This document shows, one piece after another, positions 1 through 8,903 of a DNA stretch of 64,000 nt. The stretch lies in contig NZ_JMFO01000001.1 in NCBI RefSeq assembly GCF_000714715.1, forward strand, positions 62,001 through 126,000. Direction: 5' to 3'. Position 1 is the stretch's first letter, and each line of letters starts with the position of its first letter. The notes below the pieces were generated by a model that saw nothing but the letters and a program-made list of their open reading frames with translations, did no database searches and had not been told where the DNA came from. A program made the position numbers and the translations under genes. This DNA comes from Candidatus Magnetobacterium casense. Lineage in GTDB: Bacteria > Nitrospirota > Thermodesulfovibrionia > Thermodesulfovibrionales > Magnetobacteriaceae.

Positions 1-2
1 CA

Positions 3-776
3 CTCGTCAACAAGGACGTTGCAGGTGGCGTATCACCCCTGGAGCAATTTCTCATGGGGCAGAAGTCCGGCCATTGCGAGTACTACGCCACGGCAACAAC
101 ACTGATTCTCAGGGCGTTGGGCATCCCCGCCCGATACGTCACTGGCTACCTGGTCAGCGAACGTCAGGGCAGGGGGCAGTTTATCGTGCGGCAACGTCAT
201 GCCCATGCCTGGACGGTGGCGTGGCACAATGGCAGGTGGATTGATATTGACTCAACTCCGGCGACGTGGTTGGAGTATGAAGAGCAGGAGGCGTCGGTCT
301 TTCAGCCATTGTCGGACTCCTTTGACAAAGCCCTCTTTATCGTTCGCAGGTGGTTGGAGGCAGGCGGGATAAAGCAGTCGCATTACATTGTTTATGCGGG
401 CTTTGGCGTAGTGCTCTTGTATCTGCTTATAAGGAATCGGGCGTTATTTACGTTAAACATACGTGTTAAGCGGTCCGTGGCGGATAACGTTCAACGTCCG
501 GGCAGTGATGTGCCGGTGTCGCCGTTTGCGGAGCTTGAGGAGATGATTGCCCGGCGTGTCTTTCCGCGTCAGGCTTCGGAAAGCCTCCTGGAGTGGCTTG
601 AGCGCATCCGGCAGGGCGGTTACGATGGCATCAATACTGAGGAGTTGGCAGGGTTGGTGCGGTTGCATTATCGTCTGCGGTTTTGGACGGGCCAGGGCAA
701 CGACATGGCATTGGAAGAACTTAAAACCGGCGTTGAGAAAGAAAAGGAAAGAATCAGGACGTTTTCAGACGGTTAG
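3..776 (+). CDS. Transglutaminase-like membrane protein, TgpA family (5' partial)
   Basis: This is the C-terminal part of a transglutaminase-core protein whose start lies left of the window; the frame is open from base 3. The visible part begins in the catalytic region: the motif GQKSGHCEYYATA holds the presumed active Cys. It is followed by GIPARYVTGYL, and by the His in RHAHAWTVAW and the Asp in IDIDSTP, which complete a Cys-His-Asp triad. A single hydrophobic segment (YIVYAGFGVVLLYLLI) follows, then a charged cytoplasmic tail resembling DUF4129. In known TgpA-like proteins the N-terminus has several membrane helices and the catalytic domain is periplasmic. The stop overlaps the convergent histidine kinase gene by 12 bp. 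The substrate is unknown. Family assignment is firm. Confidence 0.88.
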   Translation, partial: LVNKDVAGGVSPLEQFLMGQKSGHCEYYATATTLILRALGIPARYVTGYLVSERQGRGQFIVRQRHAHAWTVAWHNGRWIDIDSTPATWLEYEEQEASVFQPLSDSFDKALFIVRRWLEAGGIKQSHYIVYAGFGVVLLYLLIRNRALFTLNIRVKRSVADNVQRPGSDVPVSPFAELEEMIARRVFPRQASESLLEWLERIRQGGYDGINTEELAGLVRLHYRLRFWTGQGNDMALEELKTGVEKEKERIRTFSDG

Positions 777-3700
777 GGATATTGTGAACTCTGCTCCGCC
801 GGGGATATTTTTTACTGTCAGGCTTCCACCCATGTTGGCCTCTATGATGGTCTTTGACATGTACAGACCGATGCCGGTGCCCTCTGAACCCTTGGTGGTG
901 AAATACGGCTCAAATATGCGACCCTTTACATCTGCGGGGATACCTCCGCCGTTGTCTCTGATCGAAATAACGATTTGCCCCTGCCGCTCCAATGGCCTGG
1001 CTATCTCTAACTCGATCTGACCTTGTACACTGGTGCCGGTGGCTGCACCGGATATGATTGCGTCCTTGGAGTTGTTGAGGATGTTGAGGATCACCTGCTT
1101 GAACTCATTGGGATAGCCATTGGCGATCAGACTCAGAACGGATGTGACCTTGATGTTGACTTTTATATTGTTTCTTGTAAAAATCGGACTAAACATCGAA
1201 ATTAACTCATCTATAGCATTTTTAACATCAAACGCCACCTTCTGCTTGGACGGCTTGAAGAAGTTCCTGAAATCATCTATCGTCTTACCCATGAATGTCA
1301 CTTGCCCCATTGTTGACTCAATCGTGCTATCTATATAATTCTTGTCGAGTTCGCCAAACCCATAGGCATCCCTGAGGTCCTGGACGATTATAGCTATAGC
1401 GCTGAGGGGCTGCTTCCACTGGTGGGCGATCAAGCCGATCATCTCGCCCATGGAGGCCATCTTGGACTGCTGAATGAGCATCTGTTCTTGCATTTGGCGT
1501 TTTGCGGTCTCTTCCCGCACCAGGGATGCAAGGTTGACGTTGAGTGTTTTAAGTTCATCCTCCAGGCGCTTGCGCTCAACCGCCAGGGCATAGATAGAGG
1601 CAAGACGCTTTATGATATCAATGTCAGCGTCCGTGTAATCCCTGTCGGCGTTTGCCAGGGCAATGTTGCCAATCAGCCTGTCACCTACCATTGCCGGTAC
1701 TGACAGGTACCTCGTTAACGGAATGTGTCCCTGTGGCAGACAACCCTTGTATGCCGGGTGTTGCGCAGGATCGTTTGTGTAAAACGCCTGCATTGTGTTG
1801 AGCACGTGTCCCCAGAGCGCATTATAACCATCCTTGCCCTTGTGGAAGGCCAACCTCCTGTGCCTCGTATCCACGTTGCACTGCCCATCTGACATCATCT
1901 CCGTAAGGGTATGACTCACCTGCTCCTCCGTTACACTGTCAATCTCCGATACATGCCCGTGCAGACTGTCCGTCAACCTCATCGCCTGCCGGTTTACCAA
2001 AATCGAAATGTCAACGATGTCCTTATCCGGCGACAACAGCGCCTCCAATAACTCCGCTACGGCCCTCTGAAAGTCAAGCTCACGATTCATCGTCAACTGT
2101 GCACGCTTGATCTCCGAAATATCATGCAGTAGCGTGAACTTCGATATTGAACCGTCATTGTTCCTGAGCGGGGTATCAAAGTGTGAGTATGTCTTATTGT
2201 TTTTGGGACAAAACCACTCCCACGTTATACTCTCTCCAGCAAAGACATCCTCTCTCATGCACCACGGACATTGCCCCATGCCGTCATGAAAGTACTCATA
2301 GCATTTGCGGCCATTGACTTCTCCAAACTCCCTCAGTGTCGCTGCATTTACAAACTCTATGTCGTAGTCTACGCTTACTATGTAGATGCAGTCTTGCATT
2401 GCATCCATGATCCCCATGAGCTTGTCACGCTCGGTCTTTACTGCTTCAGCCATTTGCCTCTGCTCTGTTACATCACGAGCGGTGGCATATGTCAGACCTG
2501 CCTCCGGAACGGGTGACGATCTCCATTGGATGTGTTTATATCTGCCGTCCTTACACAGATATCTGTTTTCAAAGTCTACTATCTGGATTCCTTGAGAGAG
2601 CTTTTTGATTTCGTTAAGTGTTTTTTCAATGTCATCGGGGTGGACAAATTCTATAAACGGCCCGGACTTAAGCTCCACTGCCGTATATCCCAGTATCTTG
2701 CTGAATGATGGACTGACAACCCTGAAATATCCATCGATGTCCGCAATACACAACATGTCAATAGAGAGGTCAAAGAACCTCTTCAGCTCTTCCTCTGAAT
2801 ACCGGAGCTGTACCGTTGTCTCACGGATACTTTCGATGAGGGCCTCTTGCTCCTTTAACGCATCCTTGAGCGATTCCTCTGCCTCTTTGCGTCCGGTAAT
2901 GTCGTATGAGAAACCACAGACGCCAACCGTATTGCCCTTTTCATCGCGCAGGGGAAACTTAAACGTCAGGTAATAACGGTATCCGGCACCCAGTGCGGTG
3001 TTTTCTATGCCCTCTGGAGCACCTGCCTCTTCGGTCTCTATGCACTGCCCGCTCTGCATTACATACCTGTCATTTTCGATAAGCTGTTGCGCCATCTGTT
3101 CGCTAAAGAAGTCAAAATCCGTATACGGACGTCTCTCTAAGTCCGCACGTGTGACGTTGAACAAGTCCTCGGTCTTTTTGTTGATGAAGGTGTAAGTGCT
3201 CTGTCTGTCTTTCATGTAGACATAGGCGTCGATACTGTCCATATAGTAGGCGAAGAATCGCTCCGAGTGTCCCAACGTCTGCTTCCTTGCCAGTCCCATA
3301 CCGCATATCTGTCCGGCAAGACGCAGCAGGAAGTCCATTAACCCCCTGACGTACTCTTCTGTAAAGATCGGCACCCTGGCCAGGGCCTCAAGATATTTAT
3401 CGCCGTCAAAGCCGAACTCCTCAGCCTGCCTGGCAAAGTATTGCACATCCGGGGGGGCAAAGAAGAACTGTCCGGTGAGGAGATTGCCCATGTGTATGCC
3501 ATCGATAACAATGGGCACGGCCACGTCAACGAGGCCGTTTTTACACCTGTAGACGTTATACCGCTCACCGCTCTTGAGCATACTTGCTAGTGCAGTATCA
3601 CTTTCCCTGCATCGCATGGCTGTTTCGGGATGCATACGGTGAAACCCCGTACAGATTGGCTGCCATCCGGTGGCTATAAGGACATTGCCCTCGATGTCGA

Positions 3701-3794
3701 GCAAGGCGGTGACCGCCCCCGTCAACCGGGTAAAGCTCTCAAACAGTCCGCGCAGTTCCTCTATGTTGAACAGCTCTGATAGCTTGTATGTCAT
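765..3794 (-). CDS. Multi-sensor histidine kinase (PocR-PAS-PAS-PAS-GAF-HisKA-HATPase)
   Basis: A 1009-residue sensor kinase without obvious membrane segments. Residues about 5-165 form a PocR-type ligand-binding domain with the Cys-rich pattern CTGFHRMHPETAMRC. Three PAS-type modules follow (about 175-305, 330-445 and 455-560), the third holding a CxWC-like motif. A GAF domain spans about 575-740 and a short coiled coil precedes the kinase core. The phosphoacceptor is probably H791 in HQWKQPLSA. The ATP-binding domain shows the N box NILNNSKDAI, the G1 box DNGGGIP and the G2 box GTGIGLYMSK. No receiver domain or adjacent response regulator is present, so the partner is unknown. The signal may be a small metabolite, as for other PocR proteins, but that is inference. 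It converges with the transglutaminase gene. Confidence 0.92.
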   Translation of the reverse strand: MTYKLSELFNIEELRGLFESFTRLTGAVTALLDIEGNVLIATGWQPICTGFHRMHPETAMRCRESDTALASMLKSGERYNVYRCKNGLVDVAVPIVIDGIHMGNLLTGQFFFAPPDVQYFARQAEEFGFDGDKYLEALARVPIFTEEYVRGLMDFLLRLAGQICGMGLARKQTLGHSERFFAYYMDSIDAYVYMKDRQSTYTFINKKTEDLFNVTRADLERRPYTDFDFFSEQMAQQLIENDRYVMQSGQCIETEEAGAPEGIENTALGAGYRYYLTFKFPLRDEKGNTVGVCGFSYDITGRKEAEESLKDALKEQEALIESIRETTVQLRYSEEELKRFFDLSIDMLCIADIDGYFRVVSPSFSKILGYTAVELKSGPFIEFVHPDDIEKTLNEIKKLSQGIQIVDFENRYLCKDGRYKHIQWRSSPVPEAGLTYATARDVTEQRQMAEAVKTERDKLMGIMDAMQDCIYIVSVDYDIEFVNAATLREFGEVNGRKCYEYFHDGMGQCPWCMREDVFAGESITWEWFCPKNNKTYSHFDTPLRNNDGSISKFTLLHDISEIKRAQLTMNRELDFQRAVAELLEALLSPDKDIVDISILVNRQAMRLTDSLHGHVSEIDSVTEEQVSHTLTEMMSDGQCNVDTRHRRLAFHKGKDGYNALWGHVLNTMQAFYTNDPAQHPAYKGCLPQGHIPLTRYLSVPAMVGDRLIGNIALANADRDYTDADIDIIKRLASIYALAVERKRLEDELKTLNVNLASLVREETAKRQMQEQMLIQQSKMASMGEMIGLIAHQWKQPLSAIAIIVQDLRDAYGFGELDKNYIDSTIESTMGQVTFMGKTIDDFRNFFKPSKQKVAFDVKNAIDELISMFSPIFTRNNIKVNIKVTSVLSLIANGYPNEFKQVILNILNNSKDAIISGAATGTSVQGQIELEIARPLERQGQIVISIRDNGGGIPADVKGRIFEPYFTTKGSEGTGIGLYMSKTIIEANMGGSLTVKNIPGGAEFTISLTV

Positions 3795-3948
3795 TGCCCT
3801 ATGTTGTCCAGCGCCTTAGTTATGAATGTAATTTGACAATGTAATATTATAGCATATTAAAGATGATATAATCCTCGAGTTTTCGAAAAACCTAATAAAA
3901 AATGTCTTTATTTTATCCATTATATTATGGTACAATTATTATCTATGG

Positions 3949-4141
3949 GTATCCTCTTAAAAAAGCAGGGTAAAATTTATTTCACGGTTAAAAGGCATGG
4001 ATTCCTGCTCCCTGTTCAAGCCAGGGACATGTGTCGCAGGAATGACAGTTACAGCCATTTTCCAAGTGTGTCATTCCTGGCTTGACCAGGAATCCAGGAT
4101 GCGTAAAAGTATAGTTACCATGAAATATAAAATAGGATACC
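3949..4141. mobile_element. MITE-like element A, copy 1 (intergenic)
   Basis: A roughly 193 bp non-coding element in the 384 bp gap between the histidine kinase and the ATPase gene. Its ends are GTATCCTCTT at the left and the near complement ATAGGATAC at the right. ATCTATGG flanks it at 3941-3948 and 4142-4149 as a probable target duplication, with one extra C at the right junction. The interior has two palindromes built on ATTCCTGG and CCAGGAAT. A second copy at 45013-45180 shares most of the sequence but lacks about 23 bp near the left palindrome. No ORF is present, so any mobility would depend on a transposase elsewhere. The rest of the gap is AT-rich promoter DNA. Confidence 0.8.
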
Positions 4142-4178
4142 ATCTATGGTAAGTTAAGAAAGGGAGACGATATCCATT

Positions 4179-5345
4179 ATGCTACTAGACAGACCACTGA
4201 GCATTGAGACCTTATTGGACAATGAAGCGCAGAGGAGACTTATAACCCCAACCCTCTCCCTGATCGCCAACATCGCATCATCCCATACGGGCGGGGTTCG
4301 TCTGTTGGTAAAGGGTGACTGTGGGAGCGGCAAGACTACCTGCCTGCGAATGTTGGAGAGCTTTTACAGGGATTACTGTGCCTATCCGGTTGTGTTTACA
4401 GACAGGTGGCAGGGGACGACCCCCCTGACAGATATACTCCTGAAGCTGGGAGAACTACAGGGGCTCAATCCACTTACTAAGACCAAACTCAGGCAGATAC
4501 TGAGGCCAATGCTCACCCACAGTGTGTTGCTGTCTGAGACCTTCCTGAGCAACCTGTTTTTACCCAACAACCACACGGTTGAAGATGCCATCAGGGTGGT
4601 TGAAGACCAGACTGAACGACTCACAGCGGAAGGCAGAAAGGTCGTTGGGATACTAAGAGGCATTATCTCAGAGGTCAGGGCAGACTACGAGGCAAGCAAG
4701 ACCCTCAGCGTTTACAAGAAGTGGCTGCAATACCTCCTGGACTTGCCCGTGGTGGAAAAACAAAAGAGGCTGCTAGTCCTTATCTTGGACAACATTGATG
4801 GCGGCAGGTATATTGATGTCATAGAGGCAATCAACACGCACTTTGACGCCGAAGGGGTGTTGGTGGTGGCCGCCGTCAACGATGCAGAATTAGGTCCGAC
4901 GGGTGTCATGTTGCTTGAGAGGGGGTTTCAGTTGAGCGTGGAGCTTTCACGCACTTCCCTGAGCGACCTTCATCTGACCGGCATAAGGGCCTGCGTTACC
5001 CCAAAACAGTTGGCGCACATACGGGCCGTCTTGTCGTCGTTAGACCCCTTGCCTCACAGAAAATGGATCAGGTTGCTTGACAGACTAGAGCAGGAGGTCA
5101 TCTCAGGGATGGGTAAGGAGCATGAAGCGTTTGAGAAGGTGTTTTTTGTCTCAGCGGTGAAGGAGTTGTTTCCAAGGCTTGAGGTGTTTTCGCGGCAGTT
5201 TCCGGGTCTGTTGGATAAGCTCTATGCTGCTGCCACGGACTCGCCTGCTTACCCCGCACTTGCCAGGGCCATCGAAATAGCACAAAGCGACACCACGTAC
5301 TTCCAGTTCCCCGCCGAAGCATTCAAACGACTAAAGGATACATGA
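4179..5345 (+). CDS. P-loop ATPase, KAP/AAA-like
   Basis: A 388-residue soluble P-loop NTPase. The Walker A motif GDCGSGKTT is at residues 46-54, and a Walker B-like strand LLVLILDNID is near residues 198-207, ending in Asp rather than the usual Glu. The spacing resembles KAP or STAND-type ATPases, which act as regulated switches, but no membrane segment or effector domain is visible. The start is supported by a GGGAGA ribosome site 11 bases upstream. It is followed after 9 bases by the peroxiredoxin gene, so the two are probably cotranscribed. The function is unknown. A DNA-associated ORC/Cdc6-like role is an alternative. Confidence 0.65.
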   Translation: MLLDRPLSIETLLDNEAQRRLITPTLSLIANIASSHTGGVRLLVKGDCGSGKTTCLRMLESFYRDYCAYPVVFTDRWQGTTPLTDILLKLGELQGLNPLTKTKLRQILRPMLTHSVLLSETFLSNLFLPNNHTVEDAIRVVEDQTERLTAEGRKVVGILRGIISEVRADYEASKTLSVYKKWLQYLLDLPVVEKQKRLLVLILDNIDGGRYIDVIEAINTHFDAEGVLVVAAVNDAELGPTGVMLLERGFQLSVELSRTSLSDLHLTGIRACVTPKQLAHIRAVLSSLDPLPHRKWIRLLDRLEQEVISGMGKEHEAFEKVFFVSAVKELFPRLEVFSRQFPGLLDKLYAAATDSPAYPALARAIEIAQSDTTYFQFPAEAFKRLKDT

Positions 5346-5354
5346 GGTGTAACA

Positions 5355-5822
5355 ATGATTGAAGAGGGAACAAAGGCGCCTGATTTCTGCCTTGAGGGCT
5401 TGGATACGGATGGTCAGGTGCGGGAGTTTTGCCTTGGCGGGCTGCTTGAGGGTGGCAGGATGCTCATCCTGTATTTCTACCCCAGGGACAATACCCCCGG
5501 ATGCACTACCGAGGCATGCGACTTCCGTGACAACCTAAACAGGTGGACTAGCCGTTGCACCGTTGCCGGGGTTAGCCCTGATGCCATCGGCAGTCACAGG
5601 AAGTTCCGGGACAAGCACGACCTCAACTTCCCCCTGTTGAGCGACCCCGAGCGCAATGTCCTGCGGATGTACGACGCATGGGGTGAAAAGGTGAGCTACG
5701 GCAAAACCTCAACCGGTGTTATACGTACCACCTGCCTTATTACACACGATGGCATAATAAAAAGGCTCTGGAGAAAGGTCAAGGTCAAAGGACACGTCGC
5801 AGAGGTGCTAAACGCCCTGTAG
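5355..5822 (+). CDS. bcp: Thioredoxin-dependent thiol peroxidase (Bcp/PrxQ)
   Basis: A 155-residue peroxiredoxin of the Bcp/PrxQ class, which reduces hydrogen peroxide and organic hydroperoxides with electrons from thioredoxin in the cytoplasm. The active-site motif is PRDNTPGCTTEACDFRD. The peroxidatic Cys is C50 and the resolving Cys is C55, the five-residue spacing of atypical two-cysteine PrxQ enzymes. The length and the C-terminal strand order fit the family. It follows the P-loop ATPase by 9 bases. It converges with the glycosyltransferase cluster, whose last gene ends only 6 bases away, leaving no room for a separate terminator. Confidence 0.95.
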   Translation: MIEEGTKAPDFCLEGLDTDGQVREFCLGGLLEGGRMLILYFYPRDNTPGCTTEACDFRDNLNRWTSRCTVAGVSPDAIGSHRKFRDKHDLNFPLLSDPERNVLRMYDAWGEKVSYGKTSTGVIRTTCLITHDGIIKRLWRKVKVKGHVAEVLNAL

Positions 5823-5828
5823 TTTACC

Positions 5829-7847
5829 TTATCGACTGGTCTCTTGCAACATACCCTTTGCGTGTGACAGGAAGTCGTCGTCCTTTTGCAACTGACCATA
5901 CCAGCGGGCAAAGAAATTCACAGAGCGTTTCCAGCCCCCCGTGTGATATCTTAAATCGTTGGGTTCTTCGTAACTGGGATATTTAAACAAGACGGCAATG
6001 TCATCCGTGCAATGCGTTACACGATAGCCTTTTTTCCGGGCAAGCAGACACAGGTCTACTACAAAAAAGATGACGTCATTATCAAAGCCACCAAAACTCT
6101 CAAATACATCTCTGTTGACACCAAACAAGAAGACCGGCACAAACTCCGACTTCTTACCTTCCGTGTTTATTGCATTTGGCGTAAAATTAAAATCCGTACC
6201 GGTGCCCAATCGAAACGGCGTCAGGTCTGCGTTATATATAGGCATACTCGCAAAGCCGTCTTTTATGGAATCCAGAAAATCATTATCCCTGACCAGGAGC
6301 ATCCCCGGCAAAATGAAGATCAGATACTCGCCCGATGCTACCTCAAGCCCGCAGTTAAAGAGGGTTGATATCCTGTCAGCATTTGTCTGCACTATGGTCA
6401 ACCCCTCGGACTTGTCCAAGATATCGGCCTTGATGGTTTCATCGGTGGCAACGACGATATATTCTATGTCTCTGGCTGCGCCACAGTACTTTGTGTTGGA
6501 CGACAGGTTGTTCATGGTCGCCATAAAGGCCAGGGGGTCGTTGCCAGTTGGTATGATAAAGCTGATCTTGCCGCTGATACGGGGCTTTTTAAAGGCAACC
6601 TTGGATGTCGCTCTGGTTTTTTCGTTCTTCACCCTGAGCACATACGATATCACGTCAATAGCACGCTGCACCGACATGCCGTCGAGTTTGTAGAAGACCT
6701 TTTCAAGGTACTCCTCGGTGGTGTCGATAATCTCTTGTGGTACGCCCTCCTGCATGGTCTTAAAGAGGTTCTCCCAGTTGCCCACCGGCGAAACGGTCTG
6801 GGCCACGTTTATGTCCTTGTAAAACTCATCGCCGTCAACCACGTTATAGAGGTCAAACAGCGGCTTTCTGAACGCCAACGCCTCCACCCCCAGGGTTGTC
6901 TTTCCCATGACAACGCAGTAGTCGGCCACAGCAAGCACCTTGTAGGGGTCATATCCAAAGACCACAATGGCCTCTGGCATGATATCGAGCAACAGCTTTT
7001 TGATCTCCTCAAAGACGGGGTGTGCCACCTGCGGGTGCCACTTAAAGACACACACGATATCAGGACGCTTAAGCTCCGCCAGCAACGTCGCCCACACCGC
7101 CCGCTCTGCCATCGCTGCCCAGTACGTGTTTGGTAAAAAGGCGATAACCTTCTTATCCGACGGGATTGAAAGCTCCTGCTTGATGGCTGCTACGCTTGCC
7201 GGTGTCGTGTATTCCTTGATAGCCTCATCTATGTGGGTGTTGCCTACTATTATCATCTTGCTGTAACTGCACCCGTGATTGACCAGGCGGTTTCTGGTCT
7301 CCTGTCCCCACAGGAGGTTAAGCATCGAGTACTCGGTGTGTGTGGTCAGGTTTATCAGGGTGTTGTAGTAGTCGCCTTCCTGCAGGGTGATATAGGCCAC
7401 GTCGTATTTCTTTGCCAGGTGGCCGATCTGTTTGCCCCAGGGATTCATCTCATGCAGCGTGATAAACATGTCAGGGCGTTCCGTCTTTATAAGCTCCTCC
7501 AGGCAGAAGTAGTCCTCGACGTTTCTCATCAGCGACCTGTGCTGCTGAAACAACGACCAATGACGAAACCCATGCCAGGTGAAGTTGACCTTGCTCCACT
7601 GGCTGAGTAGCTCGTTTGAGGCAGCTCGTATCTGTTGCGTTGTCTGCTCGGTGGCATACTCGATGAGAAACTTACACTTAAAGTTGTTCTTGATCACGTC
7701 CTTTTCAAAGGGATAGTCAACCAGCGAGGTAAAGAACATTATCTGAGCACCCTGCTTTTTGAGTCCCTGCGCAACGGGAAAGAGAAACCGACTGTGGTGG
7801 GGCAGGGCACTGAAAAAGGCAATCTTGCTGCGCTTTAGCTTAAACAT
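5829..7847 (-). CDS. Two-domain glycosyltransferase (GT-B-like plus GT2-like)
   Basis: A 672-residue protein. Residues about 1-400 resemble GT-B proteins of the CDP-glycerol glycerophosphotransferase / UDP-GlcNAc 2-epimerase fold: an N-terminal Rossmann start (SKIAFFSALPHHSRF), a central IIVGNTHIDEA, and a sugar-nucleotide site around VVMGKTTLGVEALAF. Residues about 430-640 resemble a GT-A family 2 domain (SFIIPTGNDPLAFMATM, later GGFDNDVIFF) without a clear DXD. The start is the ATG at 7847, which overlaps the upstream stop as TGATG and has AGGAG six bases before it; a TTG one codon earlier is less likely. It is the last gene of a minus-strand glycosylation cluster. The donor and acceptor are unknown. 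Confidence 0.75.
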   Translation of the reverse strand: MFKLKRSKIAFFSALPHHSRFLFPVAQGLKKQGAQIMFFTSLVDYPFEKDVIKNNFKCKFLIEYATEQTTQQIRAASNELLSQWSKVNFTWHGFRHWSLFQQHRSLMRNVEDYFCLEELIKTERPDMFITLHEMNPWGKQIGHLAKKYDVAYITLQEGDYYNTLINLTTHTEYSMLNLLWGQETRNRLVNHGCSYSKMIIVGNTHIDEAIKEYTTPASVAAIKQELSIPSDKKVIAFLPNTYWAAMAERAVWATLLAELKRPDIVCVFKWHPQVAHPVFEEIKKLLLDIMPEAIVVFGYDPYKVLAVADYCVVMGKTTLGVEALAFRKPLFDLYNVVDGDEFYKDINVAQTVSPVGNWENLFKTMQEGVPQEIIDTTEEYLEKVFYKLDGMSVQRAIDVISYVLRVKNEKTRATSKVAFKKPRISGKISFIIPTGNDPLAFMATMNNLSSNTKYCGAARDIEYIVVATDETIKADILDKSEGLTIVQTNADRISTLFNCGLEVASGEYLIFILPGMLLVRDNDFLDSIKDGFASMPIYNADLTPFRLGTGTDFNFTPNAINTEGKKSEFVPVFLFGVNRDVFESFGGFDNDVIFFVVDLCLLARKKGYRVTHCTDDIAVLFKYPSYEEPNDLRYHTGGWKRSVNFFARWYGQLQKDDDFLSHAKGMLQETSR

Positions 7848-8890
7848 CAATCATTCTCCTGCGTATTGGCACCAATCAGGTTGCAGACCCGACAGTTTCT
7901 GCGATAGTGACAGTTGCCTGCATCGGGGGGAAGCTGTCCAAGTTTTTCCATAAGCAGCCTCCTGGCAGCCCTGTGACAGGGGTTGACCTCCAGGCACCTT
8001 TGCAGATACTCCGTCCTTCCCTCCAGCCCATACAGGTGGTAGTAGGCCCCGGAGAGAAACTGCTCGTTATAGCACGCCCTTGTAATTTTCCTGAACATTG
8101 CGATGGCCTTGTCCTTGTCGATCAATTCAAACTGCGTGGCCGTGTTGTAAAAGACGTGCCAACTGTCATTGTGTTTAAAACTTTTAAACTGTTTAAGCTC
8201 CCTGATCTCAAGGAAGGCGGGGATAAAGTCCGCCCACTTTCTGGCAAAATAGGCCTGATCGTGCAGGAAGGTTGAAAACACGGCGGGGGTCTTCTTTATG
8301 TAATATCTGTAGTTGTGAATGACCTTGAGGTCCAGGACAGAGGCCACACGTCTGCCCTTCTGCCAGGCCTGCATACAGATGTCGAGGTCTTGCTGATATT
8401 TCTTGTAGTTTGTGTCAAAGTGATAATCCTTACAGTTTCGCACCATCAACACGGCACTGCAAAGCGTTGGGACATATATGGAGTTGTCGATGATCTCATC
8501 ACGTTCCATAACGGCGTCCGCCCAGAGGTGTGATATTGCCTCGGCGTCGATCCAGATGCCGTCGTGGTTGGGCTTACCGCTTTCAAAGACGTGTCGGCAT
8601 CCCACGATGTCTGCCCGCAGGTTTTCGGAAACCGCATAGAGGCGTTCGATCCAGTCAGGTTGTAGTATTTCGATGTCATCATCAATAAATATGGCAGACA
8701 TGCCTCTGCCTGCGCAGTAGCCCAACATGCGGTTCATCACGGTTGGGTGGTTGAAACCGCTGTCATAGTTGTTGTCGATGACAAAGAACTCTGCACGGCT
8801 GAGGTCGGATGCCTTGACGGACCGGATAGCCCGTCTGGTTATCAGGCGTCTTACGTCGGGGCAGCACATTACGATAACCGTATCTTTCAC
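7847..8890 (-). CDS. GT2-like glycosyltransferase with C-terminal Cys cluster
   Basis: A 347-residue protein with a family-2-like GT-A nucleotide-binding domain. The first strand is DTVIVMCCPDVRRL, and a DXD-like acidic motif lies in AIFIDDDIEIL. A second half contains TPR-like helical sequence (CLEVNPCHRAARRLL). The C-terminus carries a small Cys/His motif (HYRRNCRVC), which may bind metal. It is a clear paralogue of the next gene upstream (8904-9935): both share MKDT at the start, the acidic motif and a motif containing YQQDLDICMQAWQ or its equivalent. The start is GTG with no strong ribosome site, 13 bases after the upstream stop. The two copies probably arose by tandem duplication and may add consecutive sugars; that is inference. 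Confidence 0.75.
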   Translation of the reverse strand: MKDTVIVMCCPDVRRLITRRAIRSVKASDLSRAEFFVIDNNYDSGFNHPTVMNRMLGYCAGRGMSAIFIDDDIEILQPDWIERLYAVSENLRADIVGCRHVFESGKPNHDGIWIDAEAISHLWADAVMERDEIIDNSIYVPTLCSAVLMVRNCKDYHFDTNYKKYQQDLDICMQAWQKGRRVASVLDLKVIHNYRYYIKKTPAVFSTFLHDQAYFARKWADFIPAFLEIRELKQFKSFKHNDSWHVFYNTATQFELIDKDKAIAMFRKITRACYNEQFLSGAYYHLYGLEGRTEYLQRCLEVNPCHRAARRLLMEKLGQLPPDAGNCHYRRNCRVCNLIGANTQEND

Positions 8891-8903
8891 ATTCGGCTCG
8901 TAT

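Noticed and set aside
6070-6693. A 207-codon plus-strand frame opposite the two-domain glycosyltransferase
   Set aside because: It is antisense to a clear gene; the open frame results from the codon bias of that gene.
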